64,000 nucleotides of DNA from DASZVB01 sp036272055. Lineage in GTDB: Bacteria > Myxococcota_A > Polyangia > Polyangiales > Polyangiaceae. Below, piece after piece: positions 53,368 to 63,836 of the stretch. How positions within the stretch are numbered: position 1 is the stretch's first letter; each line of letters opens with the position of its first letter. The position numbers were made by a program, and so were the translations under genes. The DNA is taken from the NCBI GenBank assembly GCA_036272055.1, contig DATAZL010000014.1, forward strand, positions 1-64,000, given 5' to 3'. The notes beneath the pieces were generated by a model, which saw nothing but the letters and a program-made list of their open reading frames with translations, was not told where the DNA came from and did no database searches.

Positions 53368-54858
53368 TCATTCGGCAGCGCTTTTGGTACGGGTAGGGCC
53401 TCCAGCCGGATTTGCCGCGGTGATGGCCTTACGGAAGCTCGCCCATGGCGCCGTATCATCGAGCTCGACGCTTTTCGCACCGGCTCTTTTCCGAACACCG
53501 AGCCGCGACCAGAGCGCATCGAGATCGGCTGTGCCGGGCGCAGTCCCGAAACGCACGTAGAGGTCGTGCAGCACGTGAGTACCCGTCGCGCGATCGCCGA
53601 CCGCGAGAACCTGCTCGAGCGGCCACCGCGTCTCCACGTTCGCACCGGTAGCCGCAACGGCCCTGATCGCGTCGTCGAGTGACGCGCGACCCTTGGTTTC
53701 GTCACGGATCGTCAGATCGGCGAGCAAGAAGTAGAGCGCGCCGCCCCAGTAGACGCGGCCCCATTCCTCGGACCCCTCGAGGCCCTGATCGCTCTTCGCC
53801 GGTATGCCCTGCGGCAGGCCATCGACGAGATCGCTCCATATTTGCTCCACCGGCACGAGGCCGAGCCGCGCCCGCGCGACGGGTTCGACGTACGTCGCCA
53901 GGCCCTCCGCGAACCACCCGTGCTCGTGGCCGAGTGACGGAAAGCCGACGTGCACGAGCTCGTGTGCGACGACCCAGTCATCGGCGAGACCGTTCGGTGT
54001 CGTTCCCGTGCCCAGGCGCACGAGCATCGACGCGCCGCCGCCGCCGAGCGTCTTGCCACGGATCACCTCGGAGGTGCCGGGAGCGACGATGATGACGAGC
54101 CGATCATCGGGCGCGCGCCCGTAGTAGTCGCCGATGGCCGTGAGCTCCCTGCCGAGCCACGTCGTTACGGCACCGTCGTCGACCTTCGCGCCACCGACGA
54201 CGGCGGCCGCGACGCCGGAAGCGACGGGAAGCACCTTCAGCCCGCCGAAGACGGAGAACGCCGATTCCTCGACGTTCGCGAGGTCGCCCTCGTACGCGCC
54301 GGGAACCGCGGGCGAAGCCCGGACACCGCTCGCGAACCCGATGCCCGCCGACGTCTGGACGCGAAACCGGTAGCGCCCCGCGGACGCATCCCAGGGACGG
54401 AGAAGCCACGTCGAGGGCGGCGCCACGATGCCGTTCCCGAGCGCGATCGCGGTGTCGACGTCGGCGATGTGCGTCGCCGCTTCACGGAGCCGGAAGCGAT
54501 ACTCGACGCGGCACGACGCCGTACACGCGAGCGCGAAGCCGCTCTTCCCTTGCGGCACCGGCGTGCGTCCCGCTGCCGACACGAGGGTGACGGTATCGAC
54601 AAACGGCATTGCCGGATCGTCGACGGCGAGCTCACCCTGTATGGGTGCCGCGAACGTCGCAGTGACGTGAAGGTCGAGGTCTGCGCCGACCTCGACCGAG
54701 TAGTCACAGACGACCCCCGCGGGCGCCCGAGCGACGACTGGCGCCGGATGCGTGCAACCGGGCGAGACAGCGAGAGAAATGCCGGCTAGAAGAAAAAGAA
54801 GAGGGGGGATCCCCTCGCGCGCCGTAACCGGCCTATCGCGTGTGCGTAGTAGGGACAT
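53368..54858 (-). CDS. M61-like gluzincin peptidase, exported
   Basis: The 496-residue product has a signal sequence ending at a Cys (SPGC, near residue 33), so it may be a lipoprotein, though the lipobox is poor. A beta-rich N-terminal region resembles M61/PDZ peptidases. The zinc motif HELVH is at 299-303, followed by GWFAEGLATYVE, whose Glu would be the third ligand. It lies 95 bp upstream of hvfA on the same strand and is divergent from doxX. Start may be ATG 54858 or 54870. Peptide maturation of the hvfA product is possible but not shown. Confidence 0.75.
   Translation of the reverse strand: MSLLRTRDRPVTAREGIPPLLFLLAGISLAVSPGCTHPAPVVARAPAGVVCDYSVEVGADLDLHVTATFAAPIQGELAVDDPAMPFVDTVTLVSAAGRTPVPQGKSGFALACTASCRVEYRFRLREAATHIADVDTAIALGNGIVAPPSTWLLRPWDASAGRYRFRVQTSAGIGFASGVRASPAVPGAYEGDLANVEESAFSVFGGLKVLPVASGVAAAVVGGAKVDDGAVTTWLGRELTAIGDYYGRAPDDRLVIIVAPGTSEVIRGKTLGGGGASMLVRLGTGTTPNGLADDWVVAHELVHVGFPSLGHEHGWFAEGLATYVEPVARARLGLVPVEQIWSDLVDGLPQGIPAKSDQGLEGSEEWGRVYWGGALYFLLADLTIRDETKGRASLDDAIRAVAATGANVETRWPLEQVLAVGDRATGTHVLHDLYVRFGTAPGTADLDALWSRLGVRKRAGAKSVELDDTAPWASFRKAITAANPAGGPTRTKSAAE
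54824..54848 (+). promoter_or_regulatory. Candidate ECF-sigma promoter for doxX
   Basis: GTAACC (54824-54829), 15-base spacer, CGTA (54845-54848), then AGAAT-type sequence is not required by ECF sigma factors. It matches the hvfA promoter in both elements and spacing. The predicted transcript would start near 54855, about 41 bases before the doxX ATG. It lies inside the 5' part of the divergent peptidase gene. Confidence 0.55.
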
Positions 54859-54895
54859 GAACGCCGCCATCAAGGACTCCCACGGAGAATATGCA

Positions 54896-55360
54896 ATGTC
54901 AGGCTCCGCCGTCTCGTCCGTCAAAGTGATTCGCGCACGCGCGCTGTCCGTTCTCGAGGGCCTTCGCCCCCTGGCGCTCCTGCTCGGCAGGCTCGCGGTC
55001 GGCCTGCTCTTCATGTCCACCGGATGGGGCAAAGTGCACAACCTCGAGAAGGTGACGCATTTCTTCGTCACGCTCGGGATCCCGATGCCCGCACTCAACG
55101 CGGTGGTCGTCGGCTACAGCGAGCTCATCTGCGGCACGGCGCTCGTCCTGGGCCTCTTCACCCGGCTCGCGACGATCCCTCTCATCGTGAGCATGATCAT
55201 CGCGATCCTGACGGCGAAGCTCCCCGACATACACGGCCTCTTCGACCTCATCGGCGCGGAGGAGTTCACCTACCTCGTCGTGCTCGTGATGATCGCGATC
55301 CTCGGCCCCGGCCGCCTCTCCGCCGATCACTTCATCGCCCAGAAGCTCGACGAAGCGTGA
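54896..55360 (+). CDS. DoxX-family membrane protein (HvfD-like)
   Basis: The 154-residue protein has four hydrophobic helices and the DoxX signature LLLGRLAVGLLFMSTGWGKVHN (opening helix, about 31-52), then GYSELICGTALVLGLFTRLATIPL. GGAG lies 8 bases before ATG 54896. DoxX proteins are small quinone/thiol-redox-associated membrane proteins, and a DoxX gene (hvfD/bufD) is a regular partner of hvfABC-type loci. The shared promoter motif with hvfA supports that link here. Its stop directly abuts the convergent DUF4388 gene stop (TGATCA). Confidence 0.9.
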   Translation: MSGSAVSSVKVIRARALSVLEGLRPLALLLGRLAVGLLFMSTGWGKVHNLEKVTHFFVTLGIPMPALNAVVVGYSELICGTALVLGLFTRLATIPLIVSMIIAILTAKLPDIHGLFDLIGAEEFTYLVVLVMIAILGPGRLSADHFIAQKLDEA

Positions 55361-56623
55361 TCACGGCTTCAGTCGCGACGTGACGCTCGCGAGATTCCGG
55401 CTGAGCTCGGCTTCCTTCTCGGAGCCGAGCACGCTGCCGACGCTGAAGACGGCGAAGCCCACGTAGTCGAAGAGCATCTGCTTCAAGATGCGCTCGGGGT
55501 CGTCGCCGCGAGCGACGAGAGAGGCGTTGTCCGCGACACGCTCTGCGCCGAGCGCGCCGCCCGGGTCGGGGCCCGCACCGCTGAAGAGAATGTCGTAAAC
55601 GCCCGCGCCCGCCGCGAACGACGAGAGACTGCCGCGCAGATCGTCGCCGATGTTCGTCGTGTCGGCCTCGCGGTGCACGTACCTGAGCGCCTCGTTGGCG
55701 GTCTCGACGATCGCGGCGAGGCCTCCGTCCATGCGTGGCGGATGAATGCCGACGTGCTTGGAACGGAGGAGCGCGTATACGTCCTTGGTAGTCTCGAACT
55801 CGCCGCGGCCCGTCGCGCGGCCCAGGTTCTCGACCGTGAGCGCGCCGTCGATCGCCGCGAACGTCGCGTTGAACTCCGGCGGAGGCGGCTCGGAGCTCGT
55901 GAGCCGGAACGGGATGTAGTCCGCGGACGGAACCCGCTCGCGGAAATACCGCATCTCGTCCATCCGGGTGACGGCGTCCATGAGGAGCACGTTTGCACGC
56001 ACGGCGTGGTGCGCGACGAGCCGAGTCTCCTCGAACCCCTCGAGGAAGAAATACGTGCCGTCGGCCACCGTGAGCGTCGAGTAGACGACCTCGTCGATCT
56101 GCCTGCCGAGGTACTCGAAGACGCGCTCCTGCGTCACCAGCCCGAGCTCCACCGCTGCTGCGCCGTAGCGGACCCCGGCGTTCACGCGCTCCATGATGCG
56201 CTCGTGCTGCTCGTTCGTGATGACGCCGAACTTGTAGAGGACCATGCCGATCCTCTCCGCCTCGACGTTGGTCTGGGCACCGACGACGTTCCCCTGGTCG
56301 AAGAAGACGGAGCGAACGCTCGCGCCGTCGAGGACGGACAGCTCGCCGCGCCACCCGGTCTGGCCGAGCAACGCGAAGATGTCGCACATGGCGCCCGGCG
56401 ACGCGATCTCCCCCGCGAGGCGGACCACGGCGCCGTCTTCGGCGTCCCTCCGGCCGTCTTCCCCGGTGTAGCGCATGAAGACGACGTGGCTCGGCGCCGG
56501 CAAGAGCCGGAAAGCGCCCGCGCGCGCCCGCATTCGCTGGCTCGCGACGTTACCGATGGGATGGGCGACCCCGCTCGGATCGATGCGAATCAGCTCTGAG
56601 CGGGCGTCCTTCACGACACTCAA
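55361..56623 (-). CDS. DUF4388-domain protein
   Basis: The 420-residue cytoplasmic protein has a DUF4388 region (about 67-175: LAGEIASPGAMCDIFALLGQ, GWRGELSVLDGASVRSVFF, NVVGAQTN, ERIGMVLYKFGVI) followed by further helical regions. DUF4388 proteins are common in myxobacteria, often with PATAN or receiver domains in gliding and signalling pathways. None of those extra domains is recognisable here. The start is TTG 56623; a GTG three codons later is possible. It is 69 bp after dnaE on the same strand. Confidence 0.78.
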   Translation of the reverse strand: MSVVKDARSELIRIDPSGVAHPIGNVASQRMRARAGAFRLLPAPSHVVFMRYTGEDGRRDAEDGAVVRLAGEIASPGAMCDIFALLGQTGWRGELSVLDGASVRSVFFDQGNVVGAQTNVEAERIGMVLYKFGVITNEQHERIMERVNAGVRYGAAAVELGLVTQERVFEYLGRQIDEVVYSTLTVADGTYFFLEGFEETRLVAHHAVRANVLLMDAVTRMDEMRYFRERVPSADYIPFRLTSSEPPPPEFNATFAAIDGALTVENLGRATGRGEFETTKDVYALLRSKHVGIHPPRMDGGLAAIVETANEALRYVHREADTTNIGDDLRGSLSSFAAGAGVYDILFSGAGPDPGGALGAERVADNASLVARGDDPERILKQMLFDYVGFAVFSVGSVLGSEKEAELSRNLASVTSRLKP

Positions 56624-56692
56624 TCGTAGCAGGAAGGCAGCCCGTGATCGGCTTTTCGGCTCGTTTTTGGCGCGGCTCCGCCCGAGCGAGCG

Positions 56693-59600
56693 TCAGCGAA
56701 GCTCGGCGACGGAGCCACCGAACAGCCGCTCGAGCCCGGAAAGCATGACGTCGCTCGGATCGACGCGCGCTCCTTCTATAGCCATGACGGCCCGCGCCCC
56801 TTCGGGCAGGTCGAGCACCAGATCGACGGAGCACGCGCCCGGGGACTCGGCGAGGATCGACTTCAGGCTCTCGAACTGCTCGGGCTTGGTGTCGTTCGCG
56901 TCCAGGTGAATCGTGACCGCCTTCGTCGAGCGCCGCACGGCGTCGGAAAGGGGCACCACCTCGTCGACGAGCAGGGTCGGCTCGGCGTCGGCGTCCGGCT
57001 CGTCGGTGATGGGGAAGCTCACCTTTCCCGTGACGAGGACGGGCTCGCCGCTCGCCAGGAGCGCGCCGTACGTCTCTATACGGTCATTCCGGACCTTGGC
57101 CTTCACGCGGCCCGACATGTCCTCGATCTCGAAGAACGCCGCCTTGCCGCCGGTGCCACCCTTGAAGAGCTTCTCCTGGTAGTTCTCGACCATGCCGGCG
57201 ACGGTCTGCACGGTCCACGCCGCCTGATCCGCTATCTTCACGGCGGGCGTGCCGAGGCGCGCGATCTTGTCGCCGTAGCGATGGAGCGGGTGTCCGGAGA
57301 CGTAACAGCCGAGGGCCGCCTTCTCCTTGGCGAGAAGCGAGATGCGGTCCCACGCGATCGCTTGCGGGTACTCGTCGAGGCCGCTCGCGGGGCGCTTCCC
57401 GCCGTCGCCGTCGCTCGCGGCGGCAGCGTCGAAGAGGCCGAAGAGCGACGTCTGGCCGCGCTCGCGATCGCGGCTCGCGCTCCGTGAGCGCTCGAGGGCG
57501 CGATCGACGGCCGCGAAGGCGCGGGCCCGGCTGATCCCCATCGGGCCGAGCGTCGAGTCGAATGCGCCGCACTGCACGAGCGCCTCGAGGACGCCCTTGT
57601 TCAGCCGCTTCGCGTCGACGCGGCCGGCAAAGTCGAAGAGCTCCGCGAACGGACCGCCCGCGTCGCGCGCCTCGAGCACCGTCTCGAGCGCGGCTTCGCC
57701 GAGCCCGCGCACCGCGCCGAGGCCGAAGCGGATCTGCGGGCGCAGTCGATCGGCGAGCTTGCCCGGACCGCGCGGCGGTCCATCGCCCTTCGGCGAGGCG
57801 TACACGACGCTGAAGTCGATCGCGCTCGCGTTCACGTCGGGAGGCAGCACGCTGACGCCCCACGCGCGCGCCTCGGCGATCGTGCGAACGACCTTGTCAA
57901 TCTTGTCCTTGTCGGCGGTGAGGAGCGCGGCGAAAAACTCGGTCGGGTAGTGCGCCTTGAGGTAGGCGGTCTGATACGTGACGAGCGCGTACGCCGCGGA
58001 GTGGCTCTTGTTGAAGCCGTACGACGCGAACCCCTCCATCTCCTTGAAGATGGCGGCGGCCTGCTCGCCGCTCACGCCGTTTCGCTCCGCGCCGGAGACG
58101 AAGTCGGCCTGCTGCTTGGCCATCTCCTCCGCCTTCTTCTTGCCCATCGCGCGGCGGAGGAGATCTGCGCCGCCGAGCGTAAACCCCGACAGGCGCTGAG
58201 CGATCTGCATCACCTGCTCCTGGTAGACGGGCACGCCGTAGGTCGGCGCGAGCACCGGATCGACGAGATCGTGGAGCTTTCTGATCGCCTTCTTGCCGTG
58301 CTTGCCGCCGATGAAGTCGTCGATCATGCCGGTGCCGAGAGGGCCCGGGCGATAGAGCGCGACCGCGGCGATGATGTCCTCGAAGCAGTCGGGTTTGAGA
58401 CCGCGGAGGAGCTGCTGCATGCCGCTCGACTCGAGCTGGAACACACCGGTGGTGTCACCGCTCGTGATGAGCGCGTACGTCGGACGATCCTCGAGGGGGA
58501 TCCTGTTGAAGTCGATGGGCCGGCCCTTGCGATCAGGGCGCGCGTTCACGAGCTTCTCGGCGATGTCGATCACCGTGAGCGTCTTGAGCCCGAGGAAGTC
58601 GAACTTGACGAGGCCCGCGGCCTCGACGTCGTCCTTGTCGTACTGAGTGACGATGGTGTCCGTCGTGCTCGCGAAGCACGGCACGTGGGTGTCGAGCGGG
58701 CCCTCGCTGATCACGACGCCGGCGGCGTGCATGCCCGCGTGCCGCGTCAGGCCCTCGAGCTTCCGCGCCTGATCGAGGAGCACCTTCACCTGCGGGTCGC
58801 TCGCGGCGCGCTCCCTGAGCTTCGGCTCGATCTCGAGCGCCTCGTCGATCGTGCACATCTTGCCCTGCCCCTTCTCGGGGACCAGGCTCGCGATGCGCTG
58901 CGCCTCGGGCGGGGCGATGCCCATCGCGCGCGCCACGTCCTTGATGACGCTGCGCGCTTTCAAGTTCTGGAACGTGGCGATCTGCCCGACGCTGGTCTTG
59001 CCGTACTTCTCCCCGACGTACTGGATCACCTCGTCGCGCCGCGACATGCAGAAATCGATGTCGAAGTCCGGCATGCTCACGCGCTCCGGATTCAGGAAGC
59101 GCTCGAACAGCAGGTTGTAGGGGATGGGATCGATCGTCGTGATGTCGAGTGCGTAGGCGACGATGGAGCCGGCGCCCGAGCCGCGGCCAGGGCCGACCGG
59201 GATCTTTCGCGCCTTCGCCTCCCGGATGAAGTCCCAGACGATGAGGAAGTACCCGGGGAACTTCATGCCGACGATGACGTCGAGCTCCGTCTCGAGGCGC
59301 CGCTTGTACGCGTCCACGTCCACCTTGCGCCCGGTAGCCATGATCTCGGGGAGCTTCTTGGCGAGGCCCTCGCGCGACACGTGACGCAGATAGCTGTCGA
59401 CGTCGTACCCCTCGGGCACGACGAAGTGCGGCAACATCGGCTTGCCGAGGGAGAGCTGGAACCCCGAGCACATCTCCGCGATGCGGAGCGAGTTCTTCAG
59501 CGCGTCCGAGCCTTCGCCGAAGGTCGCGGCCATCTCGGCCGGGCTCTTCAGGTACATCTCGAAGCGCCCGTGGTGATACTTGCTCGCGTCCTCGTAGCGT

Positions 59601-60262
59601 CGGTTCAACCGTACGCACTCGAGGTAGAGCTGCGCCTCCCCGTCCGAGTGATCGATGAACTGAACGTTGTTCGTCGCCACCACCGGAACGCCGACGGACT
59701 TCGCCGCCTTGGTGAGCAAATCATTCAGGACGGGCTGCTCGGGGAGCCCGTGATCTTGCAGCTCGACGAAGAGTGAGCCCTTGTCGAAGATGTCCGAGAG
59801 CTCCCCGAGCGTCTTTCTGCCGGCGTCCTCACCGTGGTTGCAGATCGTCTGCGGCAGGAAGCCGCCGAGACACCCGCTCAGCGCGACTAGCCCCTTCGCG
59901 CGTTCCGCAACGTCGGAGAGCATCACCGTCGGCACGGTCTGCGGCGTGGTCGACGAGTAGCCCATCGACACCAGCTTGATGAGGTTCTTGTAACCCTCGT
60001 CGTTCGACGCGAGGACGAGCAGATGGTCGGCGTGGGCCCCCGGGGTGCGCGCAACGGCGAGCTCGCAGCCGAGGATCGGCTTCACGCCGGCGGCCTTGCA
60101 CTCCTTCCAGTGCTTGATGGCGCCGAACATGTTCCCGAGGTCCGTGAGCGCCACGGCGTTCATCCCTCGTTCACGAACGCGCTTCGGCAGCTCGGCGAGC
60201 TTCACGGTGCTCACCAAGAACGAGTATTGAGAATGAACGTGGAGGTGGACGAACTCCGACAC
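56693..60262 (-). CDS. dnaE: DNA polymerase III alpha subunit
   Basis: The replicative polymerase, 1189 residues, starts at GTG 60262 with the PHP domain (FVHLHVHSQYSFL). It has PDFDIDFCMSRRDEV with the catalytic Asp pair, GRGSGAGSIVAYALDIT, a PYNLLFERFLNPERVSMPD-type palm, HxG thumb-like helices (GFNKSHSAAYALVTYQTAYLK) and a C-terminal OB-fold region. Size matches type 1 DnaE. The zinc Cys of PolC and its exonuclease are absent. It is the first gene of its strand run and is divergent from the OmpA gene by 293 bp. Confidence 0.97.
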   Translation of the reverse strand: MSEFVHLHVHSQYSFLVSTVKLAELPKRVRERGMNAVALTDLGNMFGAIKHWKECKAAGVKPILGCELAVARTPGAHADHLLVLASNDEGYKNLIKLVSMGYSSTTPQTVPTVMLSDVAERAKGLVALSGCLGGFLPQTICNHGEDAGRKTLGELSDIFDKGSLFVELQDHGLPEQPVLNDLLTKAAKSVGVPVVATNNVQFIDHSDGEAQLYLECVRLNRRYEDASKYHHGRFEMYLKSPAEMAATFGEGSDALKNSLRIAEMCSGFQLSLGKPMLPHFVVPEGYDVDSYLRHVSREGLAKKLPEIMATGRKVDVDAYKRRLETELDVIVGMKFPGYFLIVWDFIREAKARKIPVGPGRGSGAGSIVAYALDITTIDPIPYNLLFERFLNPERVSMPDFDIDFCMSRRDEVIQYVGEKYGKTSVGQIATFQNLKARSVIKDVARAMGIAPPEAQRIASLVPEKGQGKMCTIDEALEIEPKLRERAASDPQVKVLLDQARKLEGLTRHAGMHAAGVVISEGPLDTHVPCFASTTDTIVTQYDKDDVEAAGLVKFDFLGLKTLTVIDIAEKLVNARPDRKGRPIDFNRIPLEDRPTYALITSGDTTGVFQLESSGMQQLLRGLKPDCFEDIIAAVALYRPGPLGTGMIDDFIGGKHGKKAIRKLHDLVDPVLAPTYGVPVYQEQVMQIAQRLSGFTLGGADLLRRAMGKKKAEEMAKQQADFVSGAERNGVSGEQAAAIFKEMEGFASYGFNKSHSAAYALVTYQTAYLKAHYPTEFFAALLTADKDKIDKVVRTIAEARAWGVSVLPPDVNASAIDFSVVYASPKGDGPPRGPGKLADRLRPQIRFGLGAVRGLGEAALETVLEARDAGGPFAELFDFAGRVDAKRLNKGVLEALVQCGAFDSTLGPMGISRARAFAAVDRALERSRSASRDRERGQTSLFGLFDAAAASDGDGGKRPASGLDEYPQAIAWDRISLLAKEKAALGCYVSGHPLHRYGDKIARLGTPAVKIADQAAWTVQTVAGMVENYQEKLFKGGTGGKAAFFEIEDMSGRVKAKVRNDRIETYGALLASGEPVLVTGKVSFPITDEPDADAEPTLLVDEVVPLSDAVRRSTKAVTIHLDANDTKPEQFESLKSILAESPGACSVDLVLDLPEGARAVMAIEGARVDPSDVMLSGLERLFGGSVAELR

Positions 60263-60555
60263 TGGGCCTCTAGCGGTTATCGCTTCCGGGCAAGGACGGG
60301 AAGGGGTTCGCGAGGCGCTCGTAAAACCACGGCGATTGGCGTGAATTCCGCGTGATTCTGCGGGGCGAGAGCGTCCGTCATTCCGGGTTTGAAGAAAGGA
60401 AGATGCTCTCTCGTCCTAGGACGTGCAAGCCGACGACGGCGGCGCTCGGAATCGAAGCGACCGGCCGTACCGCCTTCGGGCTTGCAGTCCCGTCGCGGCT
60501 TGGATACTCGAATTGTTGATTTGCCTCGGACGCTCGCCTCAGGAGGACTCTGCAC
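60263..60555. other. 293-bp divergent promoter region (dnaE / OmpA lipoprotein)
   Basis: No gene is seen. The right end carries a strong ribosome site, AGGAGGA, 9 bases before ATG 60556. No clear promoter elements can be named with confidence. Confidence 0.6.
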
Positions 60556-61224
60556 ATGATTCTTAGGACTGCTCTCGTCGGAAGTCTCGCGGTGGCCCTT
60601 GCCGCCTCTGCCTGCTCGGTTCAACTGGGAAACAAGCCGGCAGCAACCCCGCCGCCTGCCCCCGCCCCCGCGGCGACGACTCCGGCAGCCGCCGCGACGA
60701 CCCCGCCGACGCCCGCCGAGCCGGCGTCGACCGTGCCGCACGAGCCACCGGCTGCTCCGGCCCCGGCGCCGACCGGTCAGGTCGTCCAGAAGGGCGGCTC
60801 GATCCAGCTGCCGGGCAACATCGTCTTCGACACCGACAAGGCGACTCTCACGCCGAACTCCGGTAGCGACGTCGTCCTCGGCCAGCTCAAGAACTTCATG
60901 GTCGAGAACGACAAGAAGCTCGCGGCTATCCGCATCGAGGGCTACACCGACAACCAGGGCGCCGCCGACCACAACCTCGAGCTCTCCGGTCAGCGGGCGC
61001 TCACGATCAAGAACTGGCTCGTCACGAACGGCATCGCCGCGACCCGGCTCATCGCCGTCGGTTTCGGTCAAGACAAGCCCGTCGCCCCCAACACGACGGA
61101 CGCGGGCCGCGCACAGAACCGCCGCACCGAGTTCAAGGTCGCCGAGATCTACGACAAGAAGGGCAAGGCCCAGATCTACCTCGGCGGCAAGGATCCGCTC
61201 GGAGGCGGCAAGGAGTTCAAGTAG
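60556..61224 (+). CDS. OmpA/Pal-family outer-membrane lipoprotein
   Basis: The 222-residue product is a lipoprotein (ASAC, Cys20) with a Pro/Ala-rich linker (about 28-78) and an OmpA C-terminal domain (about 85-200). The peptidoglycan-binding residues lie in EGYTDNQGAADHNLELSGQRA and the terminal DAGRAQNRRTEFKV block. It links the outer membrane to murein. It is the first gene of a four-gene plus-strand run ending with the FHA-sigma54 activator. Confidence 0.92.
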   Translation: MILRTALVGSLAVALAASACSVQLGNKPAATPPPAPAPAATTPAAAATTPPTPAEPASTVPHEPPAAPAPAPTGQVVQKGGSIQLPGNIVFDTDKATLTPNSGSDVVLGQLKNFMVENDKKLAAIRIEGYTDNQGAADHNLELSGQRALTIKNWLVTNGIAATRLIAVGFGQDKPVAPNTTDAGRAQNRRTEFKVAEIYDKKGKAQIYLGGKDPLGGGKEFK

Positions 61225-61286
61225 GCCCAAGGCATCGACACCAAGCGGCGTCGACAAGCTCGGGCGTCCGTGCGAGCTTCTCGCCG

Positions 61287-61892
61287 ATGTTTCGTGCCCG
61301 AGAGGTTTCGTCCGTGCTCGCCGTCCTCGTGGCGAGCACGGTCTCGCTCGGCTGTGACCGTACGCCGAGCGATCTGCGCGAGTGGAAGCCGAGCGATCAC
61401 CGCCACCAGTCGGAAGCCAAATCCGACAACGAGGCCCAAGCGCCGCAGGTCACCGGCTCGGCCGAGCCGGTCATGCCCGGCCTCGACGAGGTGACGATCG
61501 CGACGTGGCGCCGTGCCTGTGCGAACTGCCACGGCCAGCTCGGGCACGGCGACGGACCGCAAGGGCCGATGGTCCGTGCGCGCGATCTGTCCGATTCGGC
61601 GTGGCAAGCCGCGACGCCCGACACGCAGATCGTCGAGTCGATCACGAAGGGGCGCGGCAAGATGCCCGCGTTCCAGCTCCCGACAGCGACGGTGGACGGG
61701 CTCGTGCACCTCGTGCGCCTCTTCGATCGCGAGCGACTCGCGCGCATGGCGGCGAGCGCACGCGCCGCGTCGGCCCCTGCTCCGAGCGGAGCGCCCGCCG
61801 GTTCCGCGGCGCCAGCCAAGGAAGCGCATACCTCGGGGCCGCCCGCCGGAGCGCACGAGTCACCGACCGCCGGCGACGTCCGTTCTCGATGA
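61287..61892 (+). CDS. Exported c-type cytochrome (single haem), probable lipoprotein
   Basis: The 201-residue product has a signal sequence ending in SLGC (Cys23). A class I cytochrome c domain follows with the haem site CANCHG (about residue 79-83) and a distal Met in GKMPAF. A disordered Ala/Pro-rich tail follows. It carries electrons in the periplasm; partner unknown. ATG 61287 gives the signal peptide. Its stop overlaps the next start (ATGA). Confidence 0.88.
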   Translation: MFRAREVSSVLAVLVASTVSLGCDRTPSDLREWKPSDHRHQSEAKSDNEAQAPQVTGSAEPVMPGLDEVTIATWRRACANCHGQLGHGDGPQGPMVRARDLSDSAWQAATPDTQIVESITKGRGKMPAFQLPTATVDGLVHLVRLFDRERLARMAASARAASAPAPSGAPAGSAAPAKEAHTSGPPAGAHESPTAGDVRSR

Positions 61893-62304
61893 ACGGTCTG
61901 CCCGGGCTCACCTCACGGCTTCGTCCGGCGCACGCGCGCGGCCTGCTCATCGCGGGGCTCCTGGTCTCGTTGATCCCGCTCTCGCGAAAGACGCCGAAGA
62001 CGCAGGTTCTCTTGCTGGAGCTTCCCGCGCGCTTTCGCGAAACGGAAGGTCGCGTCGAGGTCTCGTGGACGCGCGAGGGTGACACCGAACCGCTCGGAGG
62101 TTTCACCTTGACGTTCCCGGAGGGGGCACCCGCTTCGCTGCGACGAGAGATCTCCGCTCCGGACGGGAAATATCGCCTCGAGGTGTCCCTCGAGGCGGTC
62201 GCGAAGTCGCCGGCGACGAGTCGCGTGCCCGCCCCCGTCGAAATCACGCGCGAACTCTCGCTCGACGGGGCTCGGGTCAGGGTACTCTTGGAGGACACGC
62301 CACC

Positions 62305-62308
<4 letters not shown>
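61889..62308 (+). CDS. Small membrane-anchored protein of unknown function
   Basis: The 139-residue product has an N-terminal membrane anchor (about 17-32, LLIAGLLVSLIPL) followed by a beta-rich domain (TQVLLLELP, GRVEVSWTREG, GGFTLTFPEG, GKYRLEVSLEA) with an Ig-like alternation. No family is recognised. It overlaps the cytochrome stop at its start and the activator start at its end, so all three are likely co-translated. It may be an anchored sensor for the activator; this is a guess. Confidence 0.7.
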
Positions 62309-63660
<1,352 letters not shown>

Positions 63661-63734
63661 CGCGTTGTCGCGGACTGTCAGCACGAAGGCCCGCTTGCTT
63701 CGAGCACGCGGCCATCTAGCTGCTCTCGGTGCTC

Positions 63735-63752
63735 GGCGTACCAGCGTACGCC
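63735..63752. terminator. Hairpin after the sigma54 activator gene
   Basis: GGCGTAC (63735-63741), loop CAGC, GTACGCC (63746-63752): a perfect 7-bp stem about 75 bases beyond the stop, in the gap between convergent genes. Confidence 0.4.
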
Positions 63753-63779
63753 TGCGCGCCTCACCCAGCTATCTGACCA

Positions 63780-63806
63780 CGCGGTCTTCGCAATCGAACC
63801 TTCGGG
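63780..63806 (-). repeat. 27-bp dispersed repeat, copy 2
   Basis: Exact reverse-complement copy of 22156-22182, here 31 bases beyond the stop of the partial minus-strand gene, in a gap between convergent genes. Confidence 0.7.
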
Positions 63807-63836
63807 GCTAGCTGGATGATCGGAGCGGATCGCGAC

